A model generated the notes under the pieces. The model searched no databases and was not told the DNA's origin. It saw only the letters and a program-made list of their open reading frames with translations. Source: Neocallimastix lanati (nom. inval.) (Eukaryota; Neocallimastigomycota; Neocallimastigomycetes; Neocallimastigales; Neocallimastigaceae). Taken from it: DNA of 64,000 nt. Each line of letters begins with the position of its first letter. The first letter of the stretch is position 1. The position numbers and the translations under genes were made by a program. Where the stretch lies: the NCBI GenBank assembly GCA_016946835.1, contig JACVTC010000003.1, forward strand, positions 1,538,501 to 1,602,500, given 5' to 3'. Below, in pieces: positions 1 to 11,300 of this stretch.

Positions 1-136
1 GATGAGAAAATTGTATTTGAGAAAAATAATCTTGGAAAAAAAGATAATCTTATTGAAGAAATTAAATTATTTTTTAGTTTTTAATTGAATAATTTTTATT
101 AAATAAATATGATAAAATATTTTAAAAAGATATATT

Positions 137-773
137 TTAATTTTTAATTTTAGTGTTTACTTCTGTATTTATTATTAATCTGCCCCGAACCTCAACAATT
201 TTGATATCGTTACACCACCAAAAGTTTCTTGTAATTAGTTCTAAAGTTCTTCCTATACCAAGATGTCCAGAAGCGGGTTTTTCGTGATATTTTTCTAAAT
301 TTTCTAATCTAAGTGATTCAGGAATATAAATTAAATTGTTATATAATATAATATTATCTTTTATTTTAAACCTTTCCATTTTCCTAAATGGTTTATAAAC
401 ATAATTATATTTAACATTGTTTTCACTAAAGTATAATCTAATATCTTCAGCAGTAGCATTTTCTATAATAGCATCAATAATTTTTTCTAATAAATCACTT
501 ATAATTCTTATATAACATGGAACTTCTTTTACATTTTCAATATCTAATATATTTTCTAGTTTAATATCTTCGTTATTCTTCATATAGTCAGGTCTTCTTA
601 AAAGATTATCTGGTTTCCCATTTTTGGATCATTGTCTATATATAAGTTGGAAATCATATTCCTGAAAGAATAAGTGCCATCTATGATGTCTTTGATTACC
701 AACTTTTCCTCCTAAAGTATAGATTAATTTTCTATGGTCAGTATAGACAGTAACTTTATGCTTTCCACCTAGT
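137..773 (-). pseudogene. Old Gypsy element, 3' part: RNase H tail and integrase zinc-binding region
   Basis: Remnant of an old Ty3/Gypsy polyprotein, separated from its 5' part (8397 onward) by the younger element at 774-8396. Reading leftward from 773, one frame gives an RNase H-like stretch with VTVYTDHRKL and LGGKVGNQRHHRW, then a stop and frame change. From 583 a 148-residue frame ends in an integrase zinc-binding motif (KYHEKPASGHLGIGRT then FWW). It breaks off soon after FWW, so the Cys pair and the catalytic core of integrase are not seen and the element looks truncated near position 200. Gypsy family assignment is firm; the exact boundary is not. Non-functional. Confidence 0.8.
769..773. 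repeat. Target-site duplication CTAGT of Gypsy copy 1 (left)
   Basis: CTAGT directly precedes the LTR terminus TGTAACG and is repeated right after the other LTR end at 8397-8401. A 5-bp duplication is normal for Ty3/Gypsy integration. It shows that both outer ends of copy 1 are intact and that it entered RNase H coding sequence of the older element. Confidence 0.92.
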
Positions 774-1417
774 TGTAACGGAGGTGCTTCTATTGTAAAG
801 GCGGGATGAGATATAGAAACACAGAAAGGAGAAAACTCAATAGGTTTACATTATCTGTATAAATAATTCGTTTTATTAGAAATATTTTTTATTAATTATA
901 AAATTTAAAATAATTATTAATATTAATCAACAAGGTAATATTTCGAATTACTTATACGTTAATTATTATTAATAAAAGCACGAAGAAAAATATTTTCATT
1001 CGTGAAGTTCGCACTATTTATACTTTTAACGGAAAAACAGTTTTAACATGTAAAAATAATTTTAAAGAAATATTTAGAAATATGTTTGTAATAATTAATA
1101 ATGTAAAGTTTCTAGAATATAGATTTTAATTGATGAAAATGAATCTTATCAAAAAAGAATAAAATAATTTATATAATAAGAATTTCTAAATTCATTTCGG
1201 TTGAATTACGAACCGAAAGAATCTTTAACTTTCTATAATTTTATACAGAAAGAATATTCAAGAAGATATTATTAATAATTAATAAAATAATTAATAAAAT
1301 AATTATTTATGCAAAATGGGTTGAGGTGTGAGTCGAACCCATGAAGTATTGGTCATGGTCAATGTAACTAACCATTGAACCAAGGTTCTAATTTTACTAA
1401 CTGAGGATTTCGTTACA
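774..1417 (-). repeat. 3' LTR of Gypsy copy 1 (644 bp)
   Basis: 644-bp long terminal repeat bounded by TGTAACG and CGTTACA, nearly identical to 6014-6643 and to both LTRs of copy 2 (24682-25325, 29953-30596). The right end is joined to purine-rich sequence when read on the minus strand (GGAGGCGGACCA directly before the LTR), the expected place for a polypurine tract. tRNA-like A and B boxes lie in its first 90 bases (element sense). Confidence 0.93.
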
Positions 1418-1732
1418 TGGTCCGCCTCCAGGATTCGGATACCAGACGAATCTAACAGTTAGGCATAACTATACTAAAATTAAGCAAACTAAACTAAACT
1501 AAACTAAATTAAAATAAAATAAAATATAATAAAATAAAAATAATTAATTAACCATTTTATAGTACGAACTTTTTTTGAATAAAATTACATGATATTAATA
1601 AAGTTACATGAATATAAAATATAATAAGAATACATGAATATTAATAATATTTAATAATATAAAATAATATTTAGTAATATTGATATTAATAAATTAATAT
1701 AAGTTTAATATTAATAAAGTAAAGATTCATTT

Positions 1733-4174
1733 TCAAGTTTTAATTTTAGTTATTTTTGTTAAATTCTTTAAGAGTTTAGGGCAATTTAAATTTTCTTCGG
1801 GTTCCCAAGATGCTTCAGATAAAGGATAGCCTTTCCATTTAATAAGATATTGGGTTTTGCCATAATGTTTTCTTTTATCAAGAATTTTTTCAACTTCGTA
1901 TTCTTCTTCATTGTCAATAATTATCGGTGGTGGTGGTTCTTTCTTTCGTCCAAAGTGATCTTCATAAAATGGTTCAAGTTCAGAAACATGTATTACAGGA
2001 TGGATTCTGATTTCTTTTGGTAAGTCTAACTTATATGAAACGGGAGAAATTTTCTTAATGATTTTATATGGACCAAGTTTTCTGGGTTTAAGTTTTTTAT
2101 TTCCATTATGAATTATAAGTGAACTATTAATCCACACTTTATCACCAGGTTCAAAATTTGGAGCTTCAATACGATATTTGTTTGCAAATTCTTCTTGCTT
2201 ATTTCTTGCTTGTTGTAAATTTCCATTAAGTGTTTTGAATAATTCTGAAAGGTCTTTTGTAAATTCATCAGCTCTAGGAACATCTGTACTGTTTGGAATT
2301 GATGGTGAATATCTTGGATTATATCCATAGTTTGCATAAAAAGATTCTTGAATTGAATTATTATAACTGAATTCTGCTAGGAATAAAAAATTATACCAAT
2401 CAGAACCTTTAAAGTTTGAATAACATCTTAAGTATTGTTCAATAACGGAGTTCACCCTCTCCGTTAAACCATTGGTTTGGTGATGGAAGGGAGAAGCAAG
2501 TTTCGTTGTGATATTGAAAGATTTACAAATAGCTGACCAAAATTTTGAAGTGAATTGAGAATCTTTATCAGAAAAAAAATCGGAGGGTGGTTTATGAATA
2601 CGAAAGAGATCATTTAGGTCTTTCTTGGAAACAAATGAAACAGAAGCAGCAGCTGGAGATTTAGATTTTCTAATAAATTTTTTGTCTTCATTTTCTTTAA
2701 TATAATTCTTCGAAGCTAGAGATTCTTTTTCAGTTAAGGGGTAGATTGGGTCATAATGAAGTTTTTCGTTTTGTTTGGGTTTAATCTCGCTATCAAAAGG
2801 ACAATAAGGAGGTGATTCATTAGTGTATATTTCACTGAAAGTGTCTATAAATGGAAGTAATTTTTTTGGTAATGTTTTGCTTATTTTATTATTGATTTCT
2901 TCATTTTCATTTTTGTCATTTTGTTTAGTAGTGTTTAAAGGAACATAAGAAGTAAAGGAGTTAGGGATGATTAAACAATTTTCAACGCAATAATTGGAAT
3001 TAAATCTTAAGACTTTATTTTTGAAGTCAATATCAGGATTGTGAGTAGAAATCCATTCGAAACCTAAAATAGCACAATAAGAAGGAAGGTCAACCACATA
3101 GAATTGAGTCTTACATTTATGGTTATTATAAGTGATGGAAATAGGAAGAGTTTTTCCAAGAATAGTTTGCTTTCCACCGATGCCAGATACATTAGGGAAA
3201 TTAGTTTTGGTTGAATACGGGATATTATTTTCTTTAACATAGTAGATATCTACTAAATTAATTTGAGAACCGGTATCGAGGAGAATTTTAGCGGTAGAAT
3301 TTATATTATCAATACTTAAAGAAAATTCGTAAATAGGAAGATTTGAGTCAGAAACTCTAGGTCTAGAAATAGGTTTTGATTCGGGATTAGAAACATAAAT
3401 GCTACTTGATGAAGGTTTATTTTTATTTTTATATTTATTTTTAAGTGGACAATTGTCGAGAGAATGTTCAGAGGATCCACAATACAAACAAAGATTTTCT
3501 CTTCTTCTTCTTTCTTTTTCTTCTTGAGATAGAGGTCCATGAGGTTTGGATTTAAATTGTTTTTGGAAAAAGAATGATTTTTTGCCTTTTTTATTTTTAT
3601 TATTAGTACTATTATTTGAATTTTGACCTTGAAGATTGGAGAATTGTCTATGAGTAGAAATACGATTATCGATTCTAGATGCAATTGTTTGCATAGCAAA
3701 GAGGGTTTGAGGTCCAGGAAACATTTCTAAAATTCTAGTAGCAATATGGTCGTGTAGACCGGCAAGAAAGGCGTCCATCTTGGCTTCTTCATTCCAAGAA
3801 GATTCATCGGCGTATTTATTAAATTCTAAAATATAATTTCTGACTTCACCAATTCGTTTTTGTTTGATTGTTCTTAATTTCTGGTTGGCAATAAAGGTAG
3901 AATCGTAGCTTCCAAATACTGATTTTAGTCTAGCAATGAATTGATTATAATTAAGGAGACAAGGATCTTGGTGTTCAATGAGAGTAGCAGCCCAATTCAT
4001 GGCGTTTCCATACAAACGAGAAATGATATAGATTACTTTAGCTTCATCGTTTGCAAATCTTTCCGGTTGAATCATAAAAATAAGTTCCATTTTAGTTAGA
4101 AATCCTTTAAAGAATCGACGATAACCAGCAAAACCATCCTTAAAGGTAGTATTTTCTTGGTTATAGTTGTCCAT
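1733..4174 (-). CDS. Gag-protease-partial integrase-chromodomain polyprotein (copy 1), RT/RNase H deleted
   Basis: An 813-residue single ORF. Order of parts: Gag/capsid-like region (about 1-180), basic linker, CCHC zinc knuckle (C229-X2-C-X4-H-X4-C242), aspartic protease with DTGS near residue 300, the first about 45 residues of RT (DPIYPLT to the KKD region), then an abrupt join near residue 519 into the integrase core after its first catalytic Asp ([14 protein letters not shown], then [10 protein letters not shown]), the GPY-type C-terminal region, and a chromodomain ([26 protein letters not shown]). RT palm, RNase H and the integrase zinc finger are missing. Relative to copy 2 it has lost five residues (15 bp) after YNNSIQES, and a 1-nt change near 1770 replaces the last residues. 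ATG at 4174 matches copy 2. Confidence 0.93.
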   Translation of the reverse strand: MDNYNQENTTFKDGFAGYRRFFKGFLTKMELIFMIQPERFANDEAKVIYIISRLYGNAMNWAATLIEHQDPCLLNYNQFIARLKSVFGSYDSTFIANQKLRTIKQKRIGEVRNYILEFNKYADESSWNEEAKMDAFLAGLHDHIATRILEMFPGPQTLFAMQTIASRIDNRISTHRQFSNLQGQNSNNSTNNKNKKGKKSFFFQKQFKSKPHGPLSQEEKERRRRENLCLYCGSSEHSLDNCPLKNKYKNKNKPSSSSIYVSNPESKPISRPRVSDSNLPIYEFSLSIDNINSTAKILLDTGSQINLVDIYYVKENNIPYSTKTNFPNVSGIGGKQTILGKTLPISITYNNHKCKTQFYVVDLPSYCAILGFEWISTHNPDIDFKNKVLRFNSNYCVENCLIIPNSFTSYVPLNTTKQNDKNENEEINNKISKTLPKKLLPFIDTFSEIYTNESPPYCPFDSEIKPKQNEKLHYDPIYPLTEKESLASKNYIKENEDKKFIRKSKSPAAASVSFVSKKDLNDLFRIHKPPSDFFSDKDSQFTSKFWSAICKSFNITTKLASPFHHQTNGLTERVNSVIEQYLRCYSNFKGSDWYNFLFLAEFSYNNSIQESFYANYGYNPRYSPSIPNSTDVPRADEFTKDLSELFKTLNGNLQQARNKQEEFANKYRIEAPNFEPGDKVWINSSLIIHNGNKKLKPRKLGPYKIIKKISPVSYKLDLPKEIRIHPVIHVSELEPFYEDHFGRKKEPPPPIIIDNEEEYEVEKILDKRKHYGKTQYLIKWKGYPLSEASWEPEENLNCPKLLKNLTKITKIKT

Positions 4175-6013
4175 ATTGAAATAAATAAGGTAGAGTAGAA
4201 TAAGTTTTCAAAGGTAAAGAATAGGTGGTAGAATCCAGAAGTTCCCAAAGTGGTAGTAGAGATTCCAATAATCCAAAAGGTAGATAGGTAGTAGAGATTC
4301 CAAAAGTTCAAAAGTTGTTTATTGGTAGGTTTCCAAGGTTAATGGATAAGAACACAAAATTTTAATAACACTTTATAATATTTTATAATTAAATATTTTT
4401 ATTTTATAATTATTTATCAAAAATTACTGAAATATAAACTAGATTATATAGTATTGGACCAACTAAATATATAATCTATCAAAGTTTTATACGATAAGTT
4501 CCTTTAGCCTTTTAGTGATAACGCAGATAAAATCGATTGTTAATGTCTTATAGACAAAAGGAAGTAATATTGTTAGATTCTTTATTATGTCTAACTTATT
4601 GTTAGCTGAAAAGAATAAAACAAATTATTTTCCCCTATATCAATAGTATCTGAACACTAAAATGTTACGAAAACAGAGACCAACTTCTGTCGCTTTGGAA
4701 GTCGTATAAACCTTATATTTATATTTTAATCTTTGTTTTCTTAATTATAAAATTATAATATTAATTATAAAATTATTGATTGATAAAATAGAATAGTACT
4801 ATTGACTCACAACTATAGAAAAAACCGTCAGTACTATTATAACTAGTGCCGCGAGTAAGCACGAAATAAAATTTTAAAATACTATATAATTTTAATCTTA
4901 CGCCTTCGGTGACGTAAGCTCCTTATTCGCCAGAGTTGTTGCAAACCTAGAACCGTTTTCCTTTATAATAGGCTACGGTGCTCTCTTATAGAGTTTTACC
5001 TAGTCTAGAACCAAATCTATTCGTCGAGTGCAACACTAAAGAAGACAATTCTTCTAACTCTGTATATGAGCTCTATTCGCTCGTATAAACGCTTTTTTTT
5101 TTTTTTAAAAAAAAAATAAAATTACACAGGGTTTTCTCGCTATTATTTCAAGCAAGTAATTTATTAAAGTAATTAAAAATAAAAATTATTATTATAATTA
5201 TTAATATTATTATTAGTATATATATTTTTTTTTTTTATACTAAACTAATTTAAAAATTATTATTTTTGTGATAAATTAAATGAAAAAAAATTTTTTTTTT
5301 TTATTTATCTAAAACTAATTGATTTATTCACTAAATTAATCTAAAATATTTATCTAAAAATTAAAAATTTTTTCTTACTAAATTAATTTAATATTATTTA
5401 ATTATTAATTAATTTTGTTGGGTAAATATTAGAATTAATTTTGAAGGGTTAAGGTAATACAAGATTAATTTAATATTATCTAAAATTTTTTTTTTTTTTT
5501 TTTTTTTTTATTTTTTAAAAGGTTAAGGTAATGCAAGTTTTATCTTAATAGAGTAGTACAAATTTAATTTGAATTATTTGATCGGGTAGTACAAGAATTT
5601 TTGTTATAAGAATTAATTTCAACAACCATAGGATTAGGATTATCCGGTAATATAATAGATTCAAAGGGTTGAATTATATAATAGTGAAGGTAACTTAGAA
5701 CAGACAAGGTGATAATTGGAATAGGAATCAATAGGCAGTAATTATTTGTCTGGGAAGAGATAAAATCCGAGATTAAAAGATATAGAAGTCCGGTATTAAA
5801 GAGATAGTAGATAAGAAGATTTATTCAAAGATTATTAGACTAAGATAGAGAGAACCGGAAAAGTAGGTATTTGTTCTTTAATAGTAGAATAGTAAAAGTA
5901 GAAACCCAACGATTGCCAAAAGATATTGAGAAGGTAGAATTCCTAAAAGTACGGTAGAATGTCTGAGAAATAGCGTAAAGGTATTGAGGGCTTGGATTAG
6001 CAGGTGCTTTTAT
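4175..6013 (-). other. Long untranslated leader of Gypsy copy 1
   Basis: About 1.84 kb between the 5' LTR and the polyprotein start, with no long ORF. It is the counterpart of 25326-27181 in copy 2 and includes long A/T runs around 5090-5115 and 5480-5510. The bases next to the LTR (6013 leftward, read on the minus strand) are ATAAAAGCACCTGC, the same putative primer-binding site as in copy 2. The unusual length is shared by both copies, so it is a family property. Confidence 0.75.
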
Positions 6014-6643
6014 TGTAACGGAGGTGCTTCTATTGTAAAGGCGGGATGAGATATAGAAACACAGAAAGGAGAAAACTCAATAGGTTTACATTATCTGTAT
6101 AAATAATTCGTTTTATTAGAAATATTTTTTATTAATTATAAAATTTAAAATAATTATTAATATTAATCAACAAGGTAATATTTCGAATTACTTATACGTT
6201 AATTATTATTAATAAAAGCACGAAGAAAAATATTTTCATTCGTGAAGTTCGCACTATTTATACTTTTAACGGAAAAACAGTTTTAACATGTAAAAATAAT
6301 TTTAAAGAAATATTTAGAAATATGTTTGTAATAATTAATAATGTAAAGTTTCTAGAATATAGATTTTAATTGATGAAAATGAATCTTATCAAAAAAGAAT
6401 AAAATAATTTATATAATAAGAATTTCTAAATTCATTTCGGTTGAATTACGAACCGAAAGAATCTTTAACTTTCTATAATTTTATACAGAAAGAATATTCA
6501 AGAAGATATTATTAATAATTAATAAAATAATTAATAAAATAATTATTTATGCAAAATGGGTTGAGGTATGAGTCGAACCCATGAAGTATTGGTCATGGTC
6601 AATGTAACTAACCATTTAACCAAGGTTCTAATTTTACTAACTG
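6014..6643 (-). repeat. 5' LTR of Gypsy copy 1, interrupted
   Basis: 630 bp of the 644-bp LTR. Its outermost 14 bp (AGGATTTCGTTACA) lie at 8383-8396 beyond a nested insertion. The two pieces add up to exactly 644 bp once the 4-bp ACTG repeat is counted once, which shows that the insertion is clean. Confidence 0.92.
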
Positions 6644-8378
6644 TGTAACTGTAAGAAACTCTAATAAAAAGAAATTTTTTTATAAGAGTTTATTTTTTAT
6701 ATTGATTGAGATTATTATTAAAAAAAAAATAAAGAAAAATACTTATATTTAAATAGACGAAAATTAGAAAAAGTAGAAGAATCGTATATAAAAATAAGTT
6801 TTTAAAAACACAAAATTTTATTATTAATAATAATAACTCTTGATTTCTGAAAAAACAGAAATCAATCGTTATTTTATACTTTTTTATTTATTAATTAATC
6901 TTATTTTATATTTATTTATTATTATTATTTTTTTTTTTATCATGTGTCTGTTTAATTAATTAATTATTATTATTTATTTTTCATGTGGTTATTTAATTAA
7001 TAATTATTTAATATAATATATTAATTATTTCTTAATTAAGCTATTGTTTGCTAGTCAGCTGTTGTATCTTCAGGAAAAGACTAGCAGAAAAACCTGAAGA
7101 TTTTCTTAATTGTATTAAATTAGAACGAATTATTTCAAAGAAATTTATTATTTAATTTAATTTAATTATTATTTAATATTATTGTGAAAATAATTTTAGA
7201 ATATTAAATATTAATTTTAATTTATTTATTATTTAATATTATTGTGGAAATTATTTAGAAGAATTTTAAATTTTAAACATAATTGTATTTGTGAAAATTC
7301 TATTATTATTTTTTAATATTTAATATTATTATACTTACGTATTTTAATTTTTTAATTAATAAAATTTATATTTAGATTAATTTGTAATTAATAAAATTTA
7401 TATTTAGACTAAGAAATATAGAAAATATTTCTATATTTCTTACAGTAACAGATACATGGTAACTTCAAGCCTATCCAATGATAGTTCTTTGGTTACGTAA
7501 CGTATCTCTAAACAGCTAGCTATTTCGGCTAATCAAATAAAATCTTTTGTTACTTTCGTACATTAAATTTTATTATTTTATAAATAATTATATAGTTAAA
7601 TACTTATTTAAATATATTTTATTTAGTGATTAGTAAATTAAGTTAAATTAAATTATTTACCAATCATAATATTATTGACATGTATAAATAATAATTGAAC
7701 TTGTAACTGTAACGCACTAGCGTTACTATTAACGTAAATTGTTATTATAAATATTAATATTGATAAATAAAAATATAATTATTAAATAAAAAATATTACT
7801 CAGTGTAAGCCCAGTAACTGATAACAAATAGAGTTATAAAGTACTGCGCTATACTCTAGTGTAATAAGAAATAATAATTATAGAATTAATTAATTTAGTG
7901 TTTATTATTAACAACTCGAATAGAGAGGTGTTAAGTTATCTTAGCCTTTAGATTTAATTATTATTCGTTATTTTAGTTAATAATAAACTTACCTTTTACA
8001 AACTGAGTGGTACGAGACCAAGTGAAAAATTAAAATTAAATAAAATTAAATTTACATAAAAAAATAGAAAATCAAATTAATCCATAAAAGGATAAATTAA
8101 ATTGAAATTTATATATAAAGTATAAAATTAGAAATTATTAAGACTCTCTCTTTTCCATATATAACTTTATTAAATGTAAAAAATTAGATTGAATGACAAT
8201 TGATCTAAATTGAGATTTCAATTGATCAAAAATAAAAATTTAATAAAAATTAAATAAACAATTTATAAAGTAGAATTTAAGTATTTAGTTATAATTTACA
8301 ACTTTAGTGTGAATTACTTATTATTGTGAATATTAATATAATTAGATTTAAATTTTAAAAATTCATTTACATTGCACC
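6644..8378. mobile_element. Unclassified 1.7-kb non-coding insertion nested in the LTR
   Basis: About 1,735 bp splitting the LTR and flanked by ACTG at 6640-6643 and 8379-8382 (duplication of 4 bp; 5 bp if one mismatch is allowed). No useful ORF. It starts TGTAACTGTAAGAAA, and at 7436-7450 there is the near-perfect inverse TTTCTTACAGTAACA, so 6644-7450 has the look of an 807-bp LTR with long terminal inverted repeats. A possible primer-binding site TGGTAACTTCAA begins at 7457. The other 0.9 kb would then be a truncated internal region, and no second LTR is seen. Hairpins at 6841-6864 (TGATTTCTG/CAGAAATCA) and around 7049-7101 (GCTAGTC/GACTAGC, CTTCAGG/CCTGAAG). Insertion is certain; class is not. 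Confidence 0.7.
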
Positions 8379-8396
8379 ACTGAGGATTTCGTTACA

Positions 8397-9640
8397 CTAG
8401 TATAAGATTTCGCCAAGTTAAGAAAGAATCTCTAATAGCTAATAACTCTTTTTCTGTAATGGTATAATTTATTTCGGAACCTTGTAAACATCTAGAAAAG
8501 TAAGCAATAGAATGTATATTATTATTTTCATCTTTCTGAGATAAAACAACACCTATAGCATAGTTACTTGCATCACATTCTACTATGAATGGTTTAGTGA
8601 CATCTTAATAATGTAGTACTGGTGAAGTAATTAATTTACTTTTTAATAATTTAAATGAATTTTCACAATTTTTATCCCAAATAAATTTTATATTTTTTCT
8701 TGTTAAATTATGGAGAGGATTAGCTATTTTTGAAAATTTTTTACAAATCTCCTATAGTAATTACATAAGCCTAAAAATCGTTGTACTTCTTTAATATTTT
8801 TCGGAGTTGACCATTCTTCTATAGATTTAATTTTCTTTGAGTTAGTAGATACACCATCACCAGATAAAATGTAACCTAAGAATTCAACTTTTTCTTTATT
8901 GAATTCACGTTTTTCAAAATTTGCGTATAAATTATTATTAATTAAGGTTTGTAATACACTTCTTACTTGTTTGTGATGCTCTTCTAAATCCTCAGAATAA
9001 ATTAAAATATCATCCAAATATAAAATAACATATTTTTCTAAATAAGGTCTGATTACAGAATTAATAAATGATTGAAAAGTCGCTGGGCATTTTTCAACCC
9101 AAAAGGCATTACGAGATATTCGTAATGACCATATTTAGTTCGAAAAGCTGTTTTATATTCATCCCCCTCTTTTATACGAATTAGGTTATAGGCAGATCTT
9201 AGATCTAATTTTGTGAAATATTTTGCACCTTTAATCTTTTCAATAATACCATTAATAAGTGGAAGAGGATATGAATTTCTAATGGTAACAGCGTTTAACT
9301 ATTTGTAATCCACACCCAATCTTAAAGAACCATCTTTCTTTTTTTGAAATAAAGCAGGGTAACCAGCTGGAGATTCCAAATGTCTAATAAAACTTTTTTT
9401 TAAATTCTCTTCTATATGTTCCTTAAGAACTTTGTTTTCTTCTTCCGAAAGTGGGTAGATAGGACCATAATGAAGAGAAGCATCTTTTTCTAAAACTATT
9501 TTACAACGATGTGACAGTAATTTATCTGCTTCTTTCTTGCTAAATACAACAGCCAAATCTCGATGTTGAAGCATAATATTTTCAATTTTTATATCTTCAA
9601 TATCTTCTTCACAATTATCTTTATTTGTTAAAAATGAATA
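8397..9640 (-). pseudogene. Old Gypsy element: reverse transcriptase and RNase H start, broken
   Basis: Degenerate RT/RNase H coding region of the old element. From 9574 the frame reads HYGPIYPLSEEE, SPAGYPALFQKKKDGSLRLGVDYK (RT fingers), then after a stop the other frames give [40 protein letters not shown] (palm), the catalytic YLDDILIYS near 9020, and VEFLGYILSGDGV with RFLGLCNYYRRFV (thumb). Beyond 8724 the RNase H start follows (FIVECDASNYAIGVVL, YTITEKELLAI) and ends at 8401, where copy 1 inserted. Several frameshifts and stops make it non-functional. This is the only RT sequence in the window. Confidence 0.88.
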
Positions 9641-10019
9641 AATTAAATAATTATAGTTAAATTTATTATTAATTTTATATTTCTTATTTTGGTGATTGTT
9701 TTTTAATTTAAAAAATATTTTATTGGTTAAAAATTAAATTTTTTATGAAGAAATTCTTTATATTTATTAAGTTTAAAATTTAATTTATTTTGATTAAAAT
9801 TTTGAAATTTTTTAAATTTTTTTTGTATAATTATTTTTTTTTTTTTTGAATTTATGTTTAAAAAAATAATTCTTTAAAAATCTTTTTATCACTGAATTAA
9901 ACCGAGAATAATATTGTGGATTTTTATTAACATTTTTATCAATTTTGTTATAAAAGTGAGAATTTAAATAAAAATATAGGAAGTTTTTATCATAGTCATA
10001 ATGAATATTAAACATCCTC

Positions 10020-10380
10020 ATAAATTGGTTTCCAAAAAGTAATTTTGTTGGGATACAATTCGAAATTAAAAATTTTTCTCTAAAATTTTTAAAATAAACT
10101 CTTTATTTTCATTAATTTTGATTTGAAATTTTAGCCAAACATAATTCTTTATCTGGGTTGTATCACAAGAAATTCCTTTTACTAAAATTTTTGATTTTAA
10201 ATTATATTTTTTCAAGTTTAATGTTTTTACTAATTCTTCTGTAATAAAGTTACAAAAGGAGTTTGAATCTAACATAGATTCAGTTTTTAATTTATTATTA
10301 TCATTTTTAATATTTTTTACATTATTTGAAAATGTTGTTGGAATATACATATCAAATAAAAGGAAAGTTGAAGGTAATTT
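10020..10380 (-). pseudogene. Old Gypsy element: retropepsin-like protease fragment
   Basis: A 94-residue frame (10350-10066) with a protease-like start (ESMLDSNSFCNFITEELV) and a following region (NLKKYNLKSKILVKGI) typical of Gypsy retropepsins. The expected active-site D-[ST]-G reads LDSNS, so the catalytic Gly is gone. It lies between the gag and RT remnants in the right order and strand. Confidence 0.6.
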
Positions 10381-10429
10381 TTTATTTACTGCATTATTAA
10401 ATGTAGGGAAATTATAATGAAGAATTCTT

Positions 10430-11300
10430 GTGTTTTTTATTATATTGGACTTCTGTTGAAGTCCATTGTTTAGTTTTTTGTTTTATTATTATTACTACTA
10501 GTTTTATTACTATTATAATTATTATTATTGTAATTATTATTATATATTATATTATAATTACTTTTGCTATTATAATTATAATTTTTATTGTGATTAGTAT
10601 GGGTACTAATATATTTTGAATGTTTATTATAACTTCTTCTAGAAAATTCTGAATTACTATTATTTGTTTTTATTTGATTTTTTGTTTTTAATGTATTTTC
10701 AAGTAAAATACACTTAGTATAAATGGTACCAAGATCAACAGGGAATTCTTCCATTTCTTCAATTTCTTCTTGGAATTTTGAATGTAAGCATTATAGAAAA
10801 TTACAACTAAGGCTTCTTCACTAAATCCAAGACCATTCGAAAGAGTTCTAAATTGTTCAATATAATCATTTATTTTCTCATAATCATGTTTCAATTTTAT
10901 TAATTGAATCTTAACTAATTTTTGCTTGCAACATTGGAAAAAGCTTTTCTTTATTCAGTAGTCAATTCAGAAAGAGTTTTTGGGTTATTATCCTTGAACA
11001 TAGCTAGATACCAATTACAAGCGCCATCTCTTAAATAGGATCTAATAAAGTTAACCTGATATCTTCGGTAGCTTCTGAATTTGATTATGTTTTAAAAGTA
11101 TCTTCGTAAAGTTGACATAATAGATCAGTTTCTTTAGTGTCTCCAGAGAAAAATCCTAGTTCAGGAACTTGTTGTAAACGGTTTAAAAAACACTTCTCAT
11201 AATAACATCATTGTCATCATCACGTCTAGTAGTGGTAGATACATTATCCTCTTGCGTTTGATTAGTAGAAGGAATATCATTTGTAGCAATATTTATATTT
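10430..11300 (-). pseudogene. Old Gypsy element: gag remnant
   Basis: Series of broken minus-strand frames in gag order. The start is around 11290 (Thr/Asn-rich, then RLQQVPELGFFSGDTKE, a capsid-entry pattern), with frameshifts, then HDYEKINDYIEQFRTLSNGLGFSEEA at 10894-10688 (the capsid helix that precedes the linker), then an Asn/Ser/Tyr-rich tail (10754-10470). No CCHC knuckle is visible. Beyond about 11330 I see no LTR that I can match, so the 5' end of the old element is undefined. Confidence 0.65.

Larger units (their letters stand above)
774..8396 (-). mobile_element. Chromodomain Ty3/Gypsy element copy 1, RT-less, carrying a nested insertion
   Basis: Complete LTR element lying on the minus strand. 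Both ends carry the LTR termini TGTAACG/CGTTACA, and it is flanked by the perfect 5-bp duplication CTAGT (769-773 and 8397-8401). The left LTR (774-1417) is its 3' LTR. The 5' LTR is 6014-6643 plus 8383-8396, split by an insertion at 6644-8378. It holds a single ORF (4174-1733) after a leader of about 1.84 kb. The two LTRs differ at no fewer than two sites by eye (for example GGTGTG versus GGTATG), so it is older than copy 2. It sits inside the RNase H region of an older Gypsy element. RT, RNase H and the integrase N-terminus are absent, so it would need RT from elsewhere to move. Confidence 0.93.

Noticed and set aside
1-84. Plus-strand open frame ending at 84 (DEKIVFEKNNLGKKDN…)
   Set aside because: Only 27 codons at the window edge, composition-driven, no recognisable domain; could be the end of a gene but cannot be supported.
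9812-10021. Minus-strand 69-residue frame between the protease and RT remnants
   Set aside because: Asn/Tyr/Phe/Lys composition typical of random AT-rich sequence; probably a decayed linker of the old Gypsy element.
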